Under the pieces are notes generated by a model that was given only the letters and a program-made list of their open reading frames with translations, had not been told where the DNA came from and searched no databases. This document shows positions 1 through 7,635 of a stretch of 64,000 nt of DNA, piece after piece (the stretch's first letter is position 1; every line of letters starts with the position of its first letter). The translations under genes and the position numbers were made by a program. The stretch lies in assembly GCF_004959925.1 (NCBI RefSeq), contig NZ_SPUW01000002.1, forward strand, positions 558,001-622,000. Direction: 5' to 3'. Origin of the DNA: Pseudooceanicola onchidii (lineage in GTDB: Bacteria; Pseudomonadota; Alphaproteobacteria; Rhodobacterales; Rhodobacteraceae).

Positions 1-204
1 CAGCATCTTGCGGTCGAATCGCGTGGTCAGCATCGCCAGGATCGGGCCGCAGATCGCGCAGGTGATCGAAAAGATCGACTGCAGCTGTCCGGCCGCGCCG
101 ACGCTGGTGTTCAGATCCTGTGCCATCGGGGTCAACACCCCGGCAAAGACGAAGACGCCGGTGGTGAAGGCCAGGGGCGCCAGCATGAGGGCGAAGAAGC
201 GCAT
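1..204 (-). CDS. MFS transporter, N-terminal part (cut by window edge)
   Basis: Only the first 68 codons are visible; the gene runs off the left edge. The translation starts MRFFALMLAPLAFTTGVF and has two hydrophobic stretches (about residues 4-25 and 42-62) separated by a polar segment. It ends in TRFDRK, resembling the motif-A loop after TM2 of drug-efflux MFS proteins. The start lies 4 bp after the stop of the thioesterase upstream, so the two are one operon, divergent from the MarR regulator. This suggests a MarR-controlled exporter. The substrate cannot be told, and another polytopic transporter is possible because most of the protein is missing. Confidence 0.7.
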   Translation of the reverse strand, partial: MRFFALMLAPLAFTTGVFVFAGVLTPMAQDLNTSVGAAGQLQSIFSITCAICGPILAMLTTRFDRKML

Positions 205-208
205 GATC

Positions 209-703
209 TCAGCCTTCGATCTTCTGGATGAAACAGGACGTGGTGCCGGTGGCCAGGATACGGCCCTGCTGATCTTCGATCACGCCCTCGGCGGTGGCGA
301 TGCGGCGGCCCCGGGTCTGTACCCGACCGATACAGCGGACCTGTCCGGTCTTCGCCGTGATCGCGCGCACGAACCGCACCGAGGTATCGAGCGAGACATA
401 GCCTTCGCCCGCGTCCAGCATGGTGTGCACCGCGCAGCCAAGCGCGCTGTCCAGCAGCGTCATCGCCCATCCGCCGTGCACGATCCCGGCGGGGTTCAGA
501 ACATCTGCGGTCGGGTCGCCCCGGAATTCGACCGTGCCTTCCCCGACCTCGTGGATCCATTGCGTCATCGTGCGGGCCATGCTGGGCGCGGGGGTTCGAC
601 CGTCCAGGATCCCCTGCATCAGGTCCAGGCCATTGCGGGTCAGGACATCGGTCATGTCCGCAAGGCCGACGTTGTATTCGGGGATTGGCGTAGGCTGGAA
701 CAT
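209..703 (-). CDS. PaaI/YdiI-type hotdog-fold thioesterase
   Basis: 164 residues, the usual size for a single hotdog thioesterase that hydrolyses acyl- or aroyl-CoA. The family core NPAGIVHGGWAMTLLDSALG is visible near residues 70-89, with the HGG turn and the acidic residue on the central helix. An in-frame ATG eight codons upstream (727) would put the start inside the palindromic operator, so the internal ATG at 703 is preferred. The gene is followed after 4 bp by an MFS permease and faces a MarR regulator, an arrangement typical of detoxification of aromatic or fatty acids. Family is secure; substrate is inferred only. Confidence 0.85.
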   Translation of the reverse strand: MFQPTPIPEYNVGLADMTDVLTRNGLDLMQGILDGRTPAPSMARTMTQWIHEVGEGTVEFRGDPTADVLNPAGIVHGGWAMTLLDSALGCAVHTMLDAGEGYVSLDTSVRFVRAITAKTGQVRCIGRVQTRGRRIATAEGVIEDQQGRILATGTTSCFIQKIEG

Positions 704-719
704 CGGGTACTCCGTGGAT

Positions 720-754
720 ATATGCATATGCAGCTAATTCCATGCATATGCATG
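720..754. promoter_or_regulatory. Double palindromic operator between MarR gene and thioesterase operon
   Basis: The decamer TGCATATGCA occurs at 723-732 and again at 743-752, exactly 20 bp apart (two helical turns). The second copy extends to a perfect 14-bp palindrome (741-754). The first overlaps another palindrome, ATATGCATAT (720-729). MarR dimers usually bind such AT-rich palindromes in their own divergent promoter. Binding by the adjacent regulator is inferred. Confidence 0.7.
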
Positions 755-772
755 AGTCAAGGAGAGATGCCG

Positions 773-1237
773 ATGGATCGCCGCCCGCCAGAAACACCCG
801 CCCTTGCAGAATTGCTGACGGGTTCATGCTATTGCCTTGCCACGCGGCGGGCGTCGCGGCGGTTGGTGCGGCTGTACGATGCGGCGCTGGCCGATCATGA
901 CTTGACGATTTCGCAGCTTGCGACCCTGGCCTGGATCCGCCACCTGCGGCATCCCACGGTGCAGCGCATCGCCGATCTGATGGAGATGGACCAGTCCGCC
1001 CTGTCGCGCGGGTTGATGCCGCTGGAACGCGCGGGGCTGGTCAGTTCGGCGCCCGACGAAAAGGACAAGCGCAAACGGGTGCTGCGCCTGACCGAGGAAG
1101 GCGACCAGCGGCTGATCGCGGCTTCGGCCGACTGGCAGAAGGCGCAGGACGAAGTGGCGCGACAGCAGGCCGATATTGGGGCCGATGTCACCAGATTGAT
1201 GGCGGGGATTAACAGGCTGGCGGCCAACGACGGCTGA
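773..1237 (+). CDS. MarR-family transcriptional regulator
   Basis: 154 residues, a normal MarR length. The winged helix runs from about residue 45 (LTISQLATLAWIRHL) through the recognition region PTVQRIADLMEMDQSALSRGLMPLERAGLV to the wing (DEKDKRKRVLRLTEEG). This is a strong match to the family. The start at 773 is chosen because AGGAGAG ends 6 bases upstream; an in-frame ATG at 767 is too close to that ribosome site. It is divergent from the thioesterase/MFS operon with paired palindromes between them, so it probably represses both and is released by an aromatic or fatty acid ligand (inference). Confidence 0.88.
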   Translation: MDRRPPETPALAELLTGSCYCLATRRASRRLVRLYDAALADHDLTISQLATLAWIRHLRHPTVQRIADLMEMDQSALSRGLMPLERAGLVSSAPDEKDKRKRVLRLTEEGDQRLIAASADWQKAQDEVARQQADIGADVTRLMAGINRLAANDG

Positions 1238-1250
1238 AGGAAACGCAAAA

Positions 1251-1272
1251 CGCCCCGGGTTTCCCCGGGGCG
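1251..1272 (-). terminator. Rho-independent terminator of the acyl-CoA ligase
   Basis: A perfect 9-bp GC stem (CGCCCCGGG with CCCGGGGCG) and 4-base loop. On the minus strand it is followed by TTTTGCGTTT, so it fits the ligase ending at 1302. It lies 13 bp past the convergent marR stop and may serve both. Confidence 0.75.
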
Positions 1273-1301
1273 CTTGTTCTGGGTCAGATCACCGCTGCCG
1301 G

Positions 1302-2945
1302 TCAGGCGGTTTCGCGCAGTTCCGGATGGACGTAATCGCCCAGTTCCTTGCGCAGGTTCAGCTTTGAGAACTTGCCGGTCGCGGTCAGCGGGATGGCGTC
1401 CAGCCAGACGATGTCATCGGGCAGCTGCCACTTGGCAAATTCGGCGCTCAGGTGATCGCGGACCTCCTCGACCGAGGGTTTTTCCGCCCCTTCGGCCAGC
1501 ACCGCGACAAGAATCGGACGTTCATCCCACTTGGGGTGTTTCACGCCGATGGCCGCCGCCTGGGCGATCGCCGGATGCGCCATGGCCATGTTTTCAAGGT
1601 CGATCGACGAAATCCATTCGCCTCCCGACTTGATCAGGTCCTTTGCGCGGTCCTGGATGGTCATGAAGCCGTTTTCGTCGATCGAGGCAACGTCGCCCGT
1701 GCCGAACCAGCCGTCGGCGTCCAGCGCCTTGGCGGTGGCTTCCTCGTTCCGGAAGTATCCCGACACGATGGTGTTTCCTCGTACGAACAGCTCTCCGATC
1801 GACTTGCCGTCGTGGGGCATCTTGTTGCCATCCTCGTCGACGATCTTGAGCTCGACGCCAAAGCACCGGCGGCCCTGCTTCGACTTGTAGTCGATGCGCG
1901 TATCAAAGGGTTCGTCGTCCATCCACTTGGGCATGATGCCATGGGTGCCGACGGGGGACATTTCGGTCATGCCCCAGGCGTGGCCAACCGAGACGTCCAT
2001 CTTCTCAAACGCTTCGATCATGGACCGCGGCGCGGCGGACCCGCCGATCACCACGTCGCCAAATCCTTCGGGCTTGCGGCCCTGCTTTCCGATCTCGGCC
2101 AGCAGACCCTGCCAGATGGTCGGGACGCCCCAGGCGGAGAAGACCTTTTCGTCGTCCATCAGCTTGTACAGGCTCGCGCCGTCCAGCGCGGCGCCGGGCA
2201 TGACCATGTTCATCCCCGACAGCAGCGCCGAATAGGGCAGGCCCCAGGCGTTGACGTGGAACAGCGGAACGACGGGCAGGACCGACAGGCCTTCGTTGAA
2301 GGTGGTGGTCTGCATCACCGACATCATCATCGCGTGCAGCACGGTCGAGCGGTGCGAATACAGCGCACCCTTCGGATTGCCCGTGGTGCCCGAGGTGTAG
2401 CACAGACCGCAGGCGGTGTTTTCGTCAAAGACCGGCCATTCGATTTCCTCGGGCTGGCCTTCCAGCAGCTCTTCGTAGCAGAGCGCATCGAACGAGGTGT
2501 CGGGCATATGCGCCCGGTCGGTCATGATGACGTAGACCAGATCCTTCGGCAGGTGGTCCTTCACCGCCTCGATGATCGGCACGAAGGTGGTGTCGAGGAA
2601 CAGCACCTTATCTTCGGCGTGGTTCACGATGTAGATGAACTGTTCGGCCGACAGGCGCGGGTTGATCGTATGGCACACGGCGCCCATGCCCGAGATGGCA
2701 TAGTACAGCTCCATGTGGCGATAGCCGTTCCAGGCCAGTGTCGCGATCCGGTCGCCCAGTTCGACGCCCTGCGCCTTGAGGCCGTGTGCCAGCTGGATGG
2801 TGCGCTTGCGGAATTCGACCAGTGTCTCGCGGTGGACGTCGCCCTCGGTGCGGACCGACACGATCTCGGCGCGGGGATAGGCTCCGGCGCCAAATTCCAG
2901 AATTTCTGACACCAGCAGTGGCTGGTGCATCATCATGCCTTTCAT
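1302..2945 (-). CDS. AMP-forming acyl-CoA ligase (AlkK/DmdB-like)
   Basis: 547 residues. It activates a carboxylic acid to its CoA thioester through an acyl-adenylate. The P-loop motif YTSGTTGNPKG lies at 183-193, the A5 region WGMTE at 324-328, the hinge region GWFGTGD at 412-418, and the catalytic lysine in TGKFSK near 525. The N-terminus and overall pattern resemble medium-chain AlkK ligases and the methylmercaptopropionate ligase DmdB of roseobacters, but residues alone do not settle the substrate. The start is set by CGGGAGGAA 6 bases upstream. It is divergent from a quinone reductase, and the shared promoter carries TATTCCGCA repeats also seen before the acyl-CoA dehydrogenase gene. Confidence 0.88.
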   Translation of the reverse strand: MKGMMMHQPLLVSEILEFGAGAYPRAEIVSVRTEGDVHRETLVEFRKRTIQLAHGLKAQGVELGDRIATLAWNGYRHMELYYAISGMGAVCHTINPRLSAEQFIYIVNHAEDKVLFLDTTFVPIIEAVKDHLPKDLVYVIMTDRAHMPDTSFDALCYEELLEGQPEEIEWPVFDENTACGLCYTSGTTGNPKGALYSHRSTVLHAMMMSVMQTTTFNEGLSVLPVVPLFHVNAWGLPYSALLSGMNMVMPGAALDGASLYKLMDDEKVFSAWGVPTIWQGLLAEIGKQGRKPEGFGDVVIGGSAAPRSMIEAFEKMDVSVGHAWGMTEMSPVGTHGIMPKWMDDEPFDTRIDYKSKQGRRCFGVELKIVDEDGNKMPHDGKSIGELFVRGNTIVSGYFRNEEATAKALDADGWFGTGDVASIDENGFMTIQDRAKDLIKSGGEWISSIDLENMAMAHPAIAQAAAIGVKHPKWDERPILVAVLAEGAEKPSVEEVRDHLSAEFAKWQLPDDIVWLDAIPLTATGKFSKLNLRKELGDYVHPELRETA

Positions 2946-3004
2946 GGCAGTTCCTCCCGTTTTGTTCCTAGATGTGTAACGGTCCGGAGGTGTCTGTGGA
3001 AGAG

Positions 3005-3070
3005 TATTCCGCAGAATGGACGTCGCGTTTTGTTCGCCTGTCGGAATATCACCGCCCGCAGTGCGGAATA
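3005..3070. promoter_or_regulatory. Divergent promoter with TATTCCGCA repeats (candidate IclR operator)
   Basis: The 237-bp gap between the ligase and the quinone reductase contains TATTCCGCA at 3005-3013, its exact reverse complement TGCGGAATA at 3062-3070, and a shorter CGGAATA at 3042-3048. The same nonamer occurs at 9254-9262 before the acyl-CoA dehydrogenase. An IclR regulator is encoded next to the quinone reductase gene. That it binds here is inference from repetition and position. Confidence 0.5.
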
Positions 3071-3182
3071 GTGGCAAAAAGGTGCTAAAGTATACGAAAT
3101 TCAATGGCCTAGCCTGTCGAAACCGTTAGGATTGGCCGCGAATGTCTGGCCGTTTCGGCCAGGATCCTGTGGGAGGTATGAG

Positions 3183-4148
3183 ATGAAAGCGATTATTTGT
3201 GATGAGTTCGGACCGCTGGACGATCTGCGCTATGGCGACGTGGCGGATCCGACGCCCGGGCCGGGGCAGGTTCTGATCCGGACCGAGGCGGCGGGCGTGA
3301 ACTATCCCGACGGGCTGACGGTGCAGGGGCTTTACCAGGCCAAGCCCGAACGGCCCTTCACCCCGGGCAGCGAAGTCGCGGGCGAGGTCGTGTCGATCGG
3401 TGAGGGCGTGACGCGGTTCCAGCCGGGCGACCGGGTGGTGACATATTGTTCGGGCGGCTACGCCGAGCTGGCGGTCGGGTCCGAACAGACCTGTTTCGCG
3501 CTGCCCGACGGCATGGATGCGGCGGATGCCTGCGCGATGATCATCGCCTGGGGCACGTCGCACCACGCGCTGAAGCAGCGCGCCAACCTGCAGCCGGGCG
3601 AAACGCTGGTGATCTTCGGCGCGGCAGGCGCGACGGGCACGGCGGCGATCCAGATCGGCAAGGTCATGGGCGCCCGGGTCATCGCGGTCTGTTCGTCGGA
3701 CGAAAAGCAGAAGATCGCGCTGGAGCAGGGGGCCGATCACGCCATCGGCTATGACAACCTGAAGGACGAGGTGAAGGCGCTGACCGAAGGGCGCGGCGCG
3801 GATGTGGTCTATGATTCCGTCGGCGGCGATGCCTTCAAGGCGGCATCGCGGTTCATGGCGCCGGACGGCCGTCTGCTGATCATCGGTTTCGCCAGCGGAG
3901 AGATCCCGCAGCTGCCGGTGAACCTGACGCTGGTGAAGGAATACGCCGTGGTCGGTGTCTTCTGGGGCAACTGGACCCGGCGCGATCCCAAAGCCTATCT
4001 CGCCAACATGGACGAGCTGTTCGGCTGGTACGCCGAGGGCAAGATCAAGCCGCTGATCGAAGGGCGCTATCCGCTGGCCGATGCGGCCGAGGTGCTCAAG
4101 CGGGTGCTGGGGCGCGGGGCGGTCGGGAAGATCGCGCTGGTGCCGTAA
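3183..4148 (+). CDS. NADPH:quinone oxidoreductase-like MDR protein
   Basis: 321 residues of the zinc-free medium-chain dehydrogenase/reductase family (QOR or enoyl reductase type). The GroES-like half covers about 1-120, with ERPFTPGSEVAGEVV and the PGDRV turn. The Rossmann half opens with IFGAAGATGTAAIQIGK at 144-160. No cysteine/histidine zinc set is seen. The start follows GGGAGGT by 5 bases; longer in-frame starts lack a ribosome site. It is divergent from an acyl-CoA ligase, so reduction of an enoyl-CoA or quinone in the same pathway is plausible but not shown. Confidence 0.85.
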   Translation: MKAIICDEFGPLDDLRYGDVADPTPGPGQVLIRTEAAGVNYPDGLTVQGLYQAKPERPFTPGSEVAGEVVSIGEGVTRFQPGDRVVTYCSGGYAELAVGSEQTCFALPDGMDAADACAMIIAWGTSHHALKQRANLQPGETLVIFGAAGATGTAAIQIGKVMGARVIAVCSSDEKQKIALEQGADHAIGYDNLKDEVKALTEGRGADVVYDSVGGDAFKAASRFMAPDGRLLIIGFASGEIPQLPVNLTLVKEYAVVGVFWGNWTRRDPKAYLANMDELFGWYAEGKIKPLIEGRYPLADAAEVLKRVLGRGAVGKIALVP

Positions 4149-4176
4149 GCGCGCCTGTCAAACGTCTGAAAGATTG

Positions 4177-4220
4177 CTCCCGCCGGATGCCTCCGGCGGG
4201 AGTATTTTGGGAAGGTGAAG
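4177..4220. repeat. Intergenic repeat A: hairpin plus GAGTATTTTGG tail
   Basis: A perfect 11-bp stem (CTCCCGCCGGA with TCCGGCGGGAG, 4-base loop) followed by TATTTTGGGAAGGTGAAG. It lies between convergent genes, so it could also end transcription. The right arm and tail match copies near 11341, 12437 and 30871. Confidence 0.7.
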
Positions 4221-4242
4221 ATCAGGGACAAGTCCCGGGGCG

Positions 4243-5064
4243 TCAGTAGCCGACGCGGTTCACCATGCGCACCAGTTCGACCAGTTGCGGACCAAGGTCA
4301 TCCTCAAGCCGTTGCTTGGGCAGGGCAAAGCTGTAGCCGCCAAGGTTGAAGGCCAGCATGGGCGTGTCGGGTTGCTGGCTTCGGTAGGGCACGGCGACGG
4401 CGTTCACATCCCGTTGCCAGCCGCCGATCATGGTGAAGAATCCCTTCGCGGCGACCTGTTCGCGCGCGTCCTCAAGGCTTTCCAGCACCTCGTTCACGCG
4501 GTCGGGTTCATAGCGGGCGCGGATGCGTTCGACGATCTCGGCGCGCTCAGCATCGTTGGTGCCGACGATGTAGGCCTGCCCGATGGCAGACCGGGCGAGG
4601 GAGATCCGCGAGCCGACCGACAGCTGGAGGGAAATCACGCCCTTGGATCGCGCCGCCGCGATATAGGTCATCGACATGTCGTCGCGCCCGCCAAGCGCGA
4701 CCAATACGCCGTCGCCGGCGCGATCGGCCAGTTCCTGCATGTAGACCTGCGCGGTTTCCCGCACCTGCATGCCCGCAAGGCAGGCATAGCCGAGCGACAG
4801 GACCGGCACGCCCATACGGTAGCGTCCGGTGCCATCGTCATAGACGAGGTAGCCGGACTTGAGCAGCGTGAAGGTCAGGCGCGACACGGTGGAGTTGGGC
4901 AGGCCGGTGCGTTCGGCCAGTTCCGAATTGCCAAGCCCCGCCTTGTCGGACGGGCGGAAGGCACGCAGGATTTCCAGCCCGCGGTGCAGCGCCGTAACGA
5001 ACTGGCGATCCCCGTCGGGACGTTCGGCGGCGTCCGGGCTCATGTCGGTTGCTCTTTTGCGCAC
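4243..5064 (-). CDS. IclR-family transcriptional regulator
   Basis: 273 residues. An N-terminal winged helix (about 25-85; NSELAERTGLPNSTVSRLTF is the recognition region) is followed by the effector-binding GAF-like domain to the end. The GTG start at 5064 follows AAGGAG by about 8 bases; an internal ATG at 5043 is the alternative. It is encoded 49 bp after, and on the same strand as, an SDR-ligase pair. IclR proteins usually control nearby catabolic genes and sense a pathway carboxylate. The TATTCCGCA repeats in the block's promoters are its likely sites (inference). Confidence 0.88.
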   Translation of the reverse strand: MRKRATDMSPDAAERPDGDRQFVTALHRGLEILRAFRPSDKAGLGNSELAERTGLPNSTVSRLTFTLLKSGYLVYDDGTGRYRMGVPVLSLGYACLAGMQVRETAQVYMQELADRAGDGVLVALGGRDDMSMTYIAAARSKGVISLQLSVGSRISLARSAIGQAYIVGTNDAERAEIVERIRARYEPDRVNEVLESLEDAREQVAAKGFFTMIGGWQRDVNAVAVPYRSQQPDTPMLAFNLGGYSFALPKQRLEDDLGPQLVELVRMVNRVGY

Positions 5065-5113
5065 CTGTCCGTCTCCTTGTTTTACGCCCGGAGGGTCCGG
5101 GCGTCGGCGTGTC

Positions 5114-6790
5114 CTATGCGTCCGTCTGTTCGGCGGCGGCGGCTTCTGCTTCGGCCAGCGCCCGCCACTGTACCTTGCCGGTCCCCGATTTGGGGAGGGC
5201 ATCGACGAAAACGATCTGTCGGGGGCATTTATATGCGGCCATCGTGGCGTGGCACCACTGTATAATGCTTTCCTCGGTCACATTCTGCGATGCTGCGCGT
5301 TTCACGACATAGGCCTTGACGGTTTCGCCGCGCCGCGGGTCGGGCGCGCCGATGACGCAGGCTTCGGCGATGTCGGGGTGATGATGCATCAGCGCCTCGA
5401 CCTCGGCAGGCCAGACCTTGTACCCGGAGGCGTTGATCATCCGCTTGATCCGGTCGGTCATGAAGAAATAACCGCCCTCATCGTAGTATCCGATGTCACC
5501 GGTCTTGAAGAAACGCTTGCCGTCGAGGGTCAGGAAGGCATCCCGCGTCGCCGCGTCATTGCGCCAGTAGCCCTCGAAGACCTGCGGTCCGTGCATCACG
5601 ATCTCGCCGGGCTGGTTCGGCCCAAGCTCTGCGCCGGTGTCGACATCAAGGACGCGCGCGTCGACGTCAAACAGCGGAATGCCGAGGCATTGCATCTTGG
5701 GCGCGTGGGGCGGGTTGATGTGGGTCGCGGCGATGGTTTCCGACATGCCGTAGCCTTCGATGAACTCAAGCCCCGTTTCCGATTTGAGACGGGCCGCGAT
5801 GGCTTCGGGCATGGCGGCGCCGCCGCCGCCCATGGAGGTCAGGCTCGACAGGTCGTAGCTGGCGAAATCGGGGGCGTTGAGGATGTCGATGACCATCGTC
5901 GTGATCGACCTGAACATCGTGACCCGGTGGCGCGCGATCAGCCTTGCCGCCAGGTCGCGGTCCCACCTTGTCATCAGGACAAGCGTCGACCCGGCGCAGA
6001 TCGGCGCGTTCATCGAATTCTGCATGCCGGTGACGTGGAAGTAGGGCATCACCGCCAGCAGCGTGTCCTCTTCGGTGAAGGGGCTCCAGCGAACGTAGGC
6101 GTGGACCGTCGCCTGCACCGTGCGGTGGCGATGGACACAGCCCTTTGGATTGCCCGTCGTGCCCGAGGAATAGGGGATCACCGCCAGGTCGTCCGGCCCG
6201 GCCAGATGCGGGGCGGGCGTCAGATCCTGCGCGATCGCGGCGGACCAGGGGGTGACGCCGGGGCCGGTCGCGGTGGTATCGGTCAGGCCGCCCAGCCCTG
6301 CGGGCAGGGGTTCGTCGGCCGAGGGGTGGGCCATGTCGGCGTAGGCGGCCGCGAGGATGTGGTCGAGATGCCCGCCGGTGACCAGCGGGGTGATGTGATC
6401 GACCAGCTCGGACCCGACGATGGCGACGCGGGCGCCGGTGTCGCGGGCCAGGTGTTCCAGTTCGGCCTGCCGGTTCATCGGGTTGACCGGGATCACGGCG
6501 GCGTCTGCGCGCAGGATCGCGTAGTAGCCGATGACCCATTGCGGCGCGTTCTGCGCGTAAAGCAGCACCCGGTCGCCGCGCGCGACGCCCTGCGCCTGCA
6601 GCCAGGCGGCGATGCGGTCGACATCGGCGGCCAGCTCTCGATACGTGATCGCGCGGCCGTAGTAGTGGATCGCGACCTTGTCGGGCAGGCGGGCTGCCGT
6701 TTGGCTCAGGTTCTGCGCCAGGCTTTGGGCCGGCACGTCGATGTGGTGCGGCAGGCCCGGAGGCCAGTTGGCGAAATGAAGCGTGGTCAC
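5114..6790 (-). CDS. AMP-forming acyl-CoA ligase 2
   Basis: 558 residues with a complete adenylate-forming fold: P-loop YSSGTTGNPKG at 207-217, EGYGMSE at 345-351, FFKTGD at 427-432, GYKVWPAEVE at 456-465 and catalytic lysine 539 in SGTGK. The GTG start overlaps the stop of the upstream SDR by 4 bp (GTGA), so translation is probably coupled. The open frame continues upstream as a shadow of the SDR gene and does not belong to the protein. It resembles long-chain fatty-acyl or aryl-CoA ligases; the substrate is unknown. It sits between SDR and iclR and is probably part of an IclR-controlled catabolic operon. Confidence 0.88.
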   Translation of the reverse strand: MTTLHFANWPPGLPHHIDVPAQSLAQNLSQTAARLPDKVAIHYYGRAITYRELAADVDRIAAWLQAQGVARGDRVLLYAQNAPQWVIGYYAILRADAAVIPVNPMNRQAELEHLARDTGARVAIVGSELVDHITPLVTGGHLDHILAAAYADMAHPSADEPLPAGLGGLTDTTATGPGVTPWSAAIAQDLTPAPHLAGPDDLAVIPYSSGTTGNPKGCVHRHRTVQATVHAYVRWSPFTEEDTLLAVMPYFHVTGMQNSMNAPICAGSTLVLMTRWDRDLAARLIARHRVTMFRSITTMVIDILNAPDFASYDLSSLTSMGGGGAAMPEAIAARLKSETGLEFIEGYGMSETIAATHINPPHAPKMQCLGIPLFDVDARVLDVDTGAELGPNQPGEIVMHGPQVFEGYWRNDAATRDAFLTLDGKRFFKTGDIGYYDEGGYFFMTDRIKRMINASGYKVWPAEVEALMHHHPDIAEACVIGAPDPRRGETVKAYVVKRAASQNVTEESIIQWCHATMAAYKCPRQIVFVDALPKSGTGKVQWRALAEAEAAAAEQTDA

Positions 6791-7557
6791 ACCTTCATTC
6801 CCGGCAGGTTGAGCGACGCGGTGTTGCCGCCATCCACCGGCAGCGCCTGCCCGGTGATGTAGGAGGCATCGTCCGACGCCAGGAAACAGATCGCGGCGGC
6901 GATTTCCTCGGGGCGGCCATAGCGGCGCAATTCGCAGCGCGAACCCAGTTTCTCTTCCTTGCCCTTGTCGCGTGCCATGTCGAAGATCGGCTTGGTCATG
7001 CCCGTCTCGATCAGGCCCGGGCAGACCGCGTTGACCCGCACGTTGAAGCCGCCAAGGTCGCAGGCGGCGGTCTGGGTCAGGTTGATGACCCCGGCCTTGG
7101 AGGCCGAATAGGCGTTGCCGCCCGCGCCCGACCGGATGCCCGCCACCGAGGCCGTGTTGACGATCGCGCCGGATCCCTGGCCGGTCATGACGCGTCCCGC
7201 GTGCTTGATGACATTGGCCACGCCGATCAGGTTGACGCCCAGAACCTTCTGCCAGATCTCGGGGGTGTTTTCCGTGATCGGTTCCTTGGTGCAGGAGATG
7301 CCGGCATTGTTCGCCACGGCATCGACCCGGCCCCATTTCGCGACGACGGCCGACACCAGCGCCTCGACCTGCGCCTCGTCCGACACATCGCAGGTCATGG
7401 TCATGTGGTCGCCCTCGGGCAGGCTTTCGGCCAGCCCGGCCTCGTTGACGTCGACAAGGCAAACGCGTGCCCCTTCGGATGCGAAACGACGGGCCGTGGC
7501 GCGGCCGATGCCGCTGCCTGCGCCGGTCACGATGGCGACCTTGCCTTCAAATCTCAC
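6787..7557 (-). CDS. SDR-family oxidoreductase
   Basis: 256 residues, a classical short-chain dehydrogenase. The NAD(P) motif TGAGSGIG is at 11-18, NNAG follows the fourth strand, and the catalytic set shows in NTASVAG and YSASK. The C-terminus ITGQALPVDGG is typical. Asp in the sequence VCLVDVNEA after the second strand suggests NAD rather than NADP. The GTG start at 7557 follows GGGAGGACACATC; the longer frame has no good ribosome site. It is coupled by GTGA to the ligase downstream. A role oxidising a hydroxyacyl-CoA or alcohol intermediate is inferred from context. Confidence 0.87.
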   Translation of the reverse strand: MRFEGKVAIVTGAGSGIGRATARRFASEGARVCLVDVNEAGLAESLPEGDHMTMTCDVSDEAQVEALVSAVVAKWGRVDAVANNAGISCTKEPITENTPEIWQKVLGVNLIGVANVIKHAGRVMTGQGSGAIVNTASVAGIRSGAGGNAYSASKAGVINLTQTAACDLGGFNVRVNAVCPGLIETGMTKPIFDMARDKGKEEKLGSRCELRRYGRPEEIAAAICFLASDDASYITGQALPVDGGNTASLNLPGMKV

Positions 7558-7635
7558 GATGTGTCCTCCCGATGGAACGATGGCACAGCCGGGCGTGCCG
7601 ATCAATATTTTTGGAATTAGCTTCCGCGATGCGGA

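Noticed and set aside
1452-2909. Long plus-strand open frame (485 codons) opposite ligase 1
   Set aside because: It is the antisense shadow of a well-supported ligase gene; its translation is Arg/His/Asp-rich low-complexity sequence with no domain. High GC makes such frames common here.
2946-3182. A small gene in the ligase 1 / quinone reductase gap
   Set aside because: Open frames there are short extensions of the flanking genes without ribosome sites; the gap is better explained as a divergent promoter.
6791-7462. N-terminal extension of ligase 2 over the SDR gene
   Set aside because: The extension is another frame of the SDR coding sequence; the GTG start at 6790 with GTGA overlap and the family N-terminus explain the gene fully.
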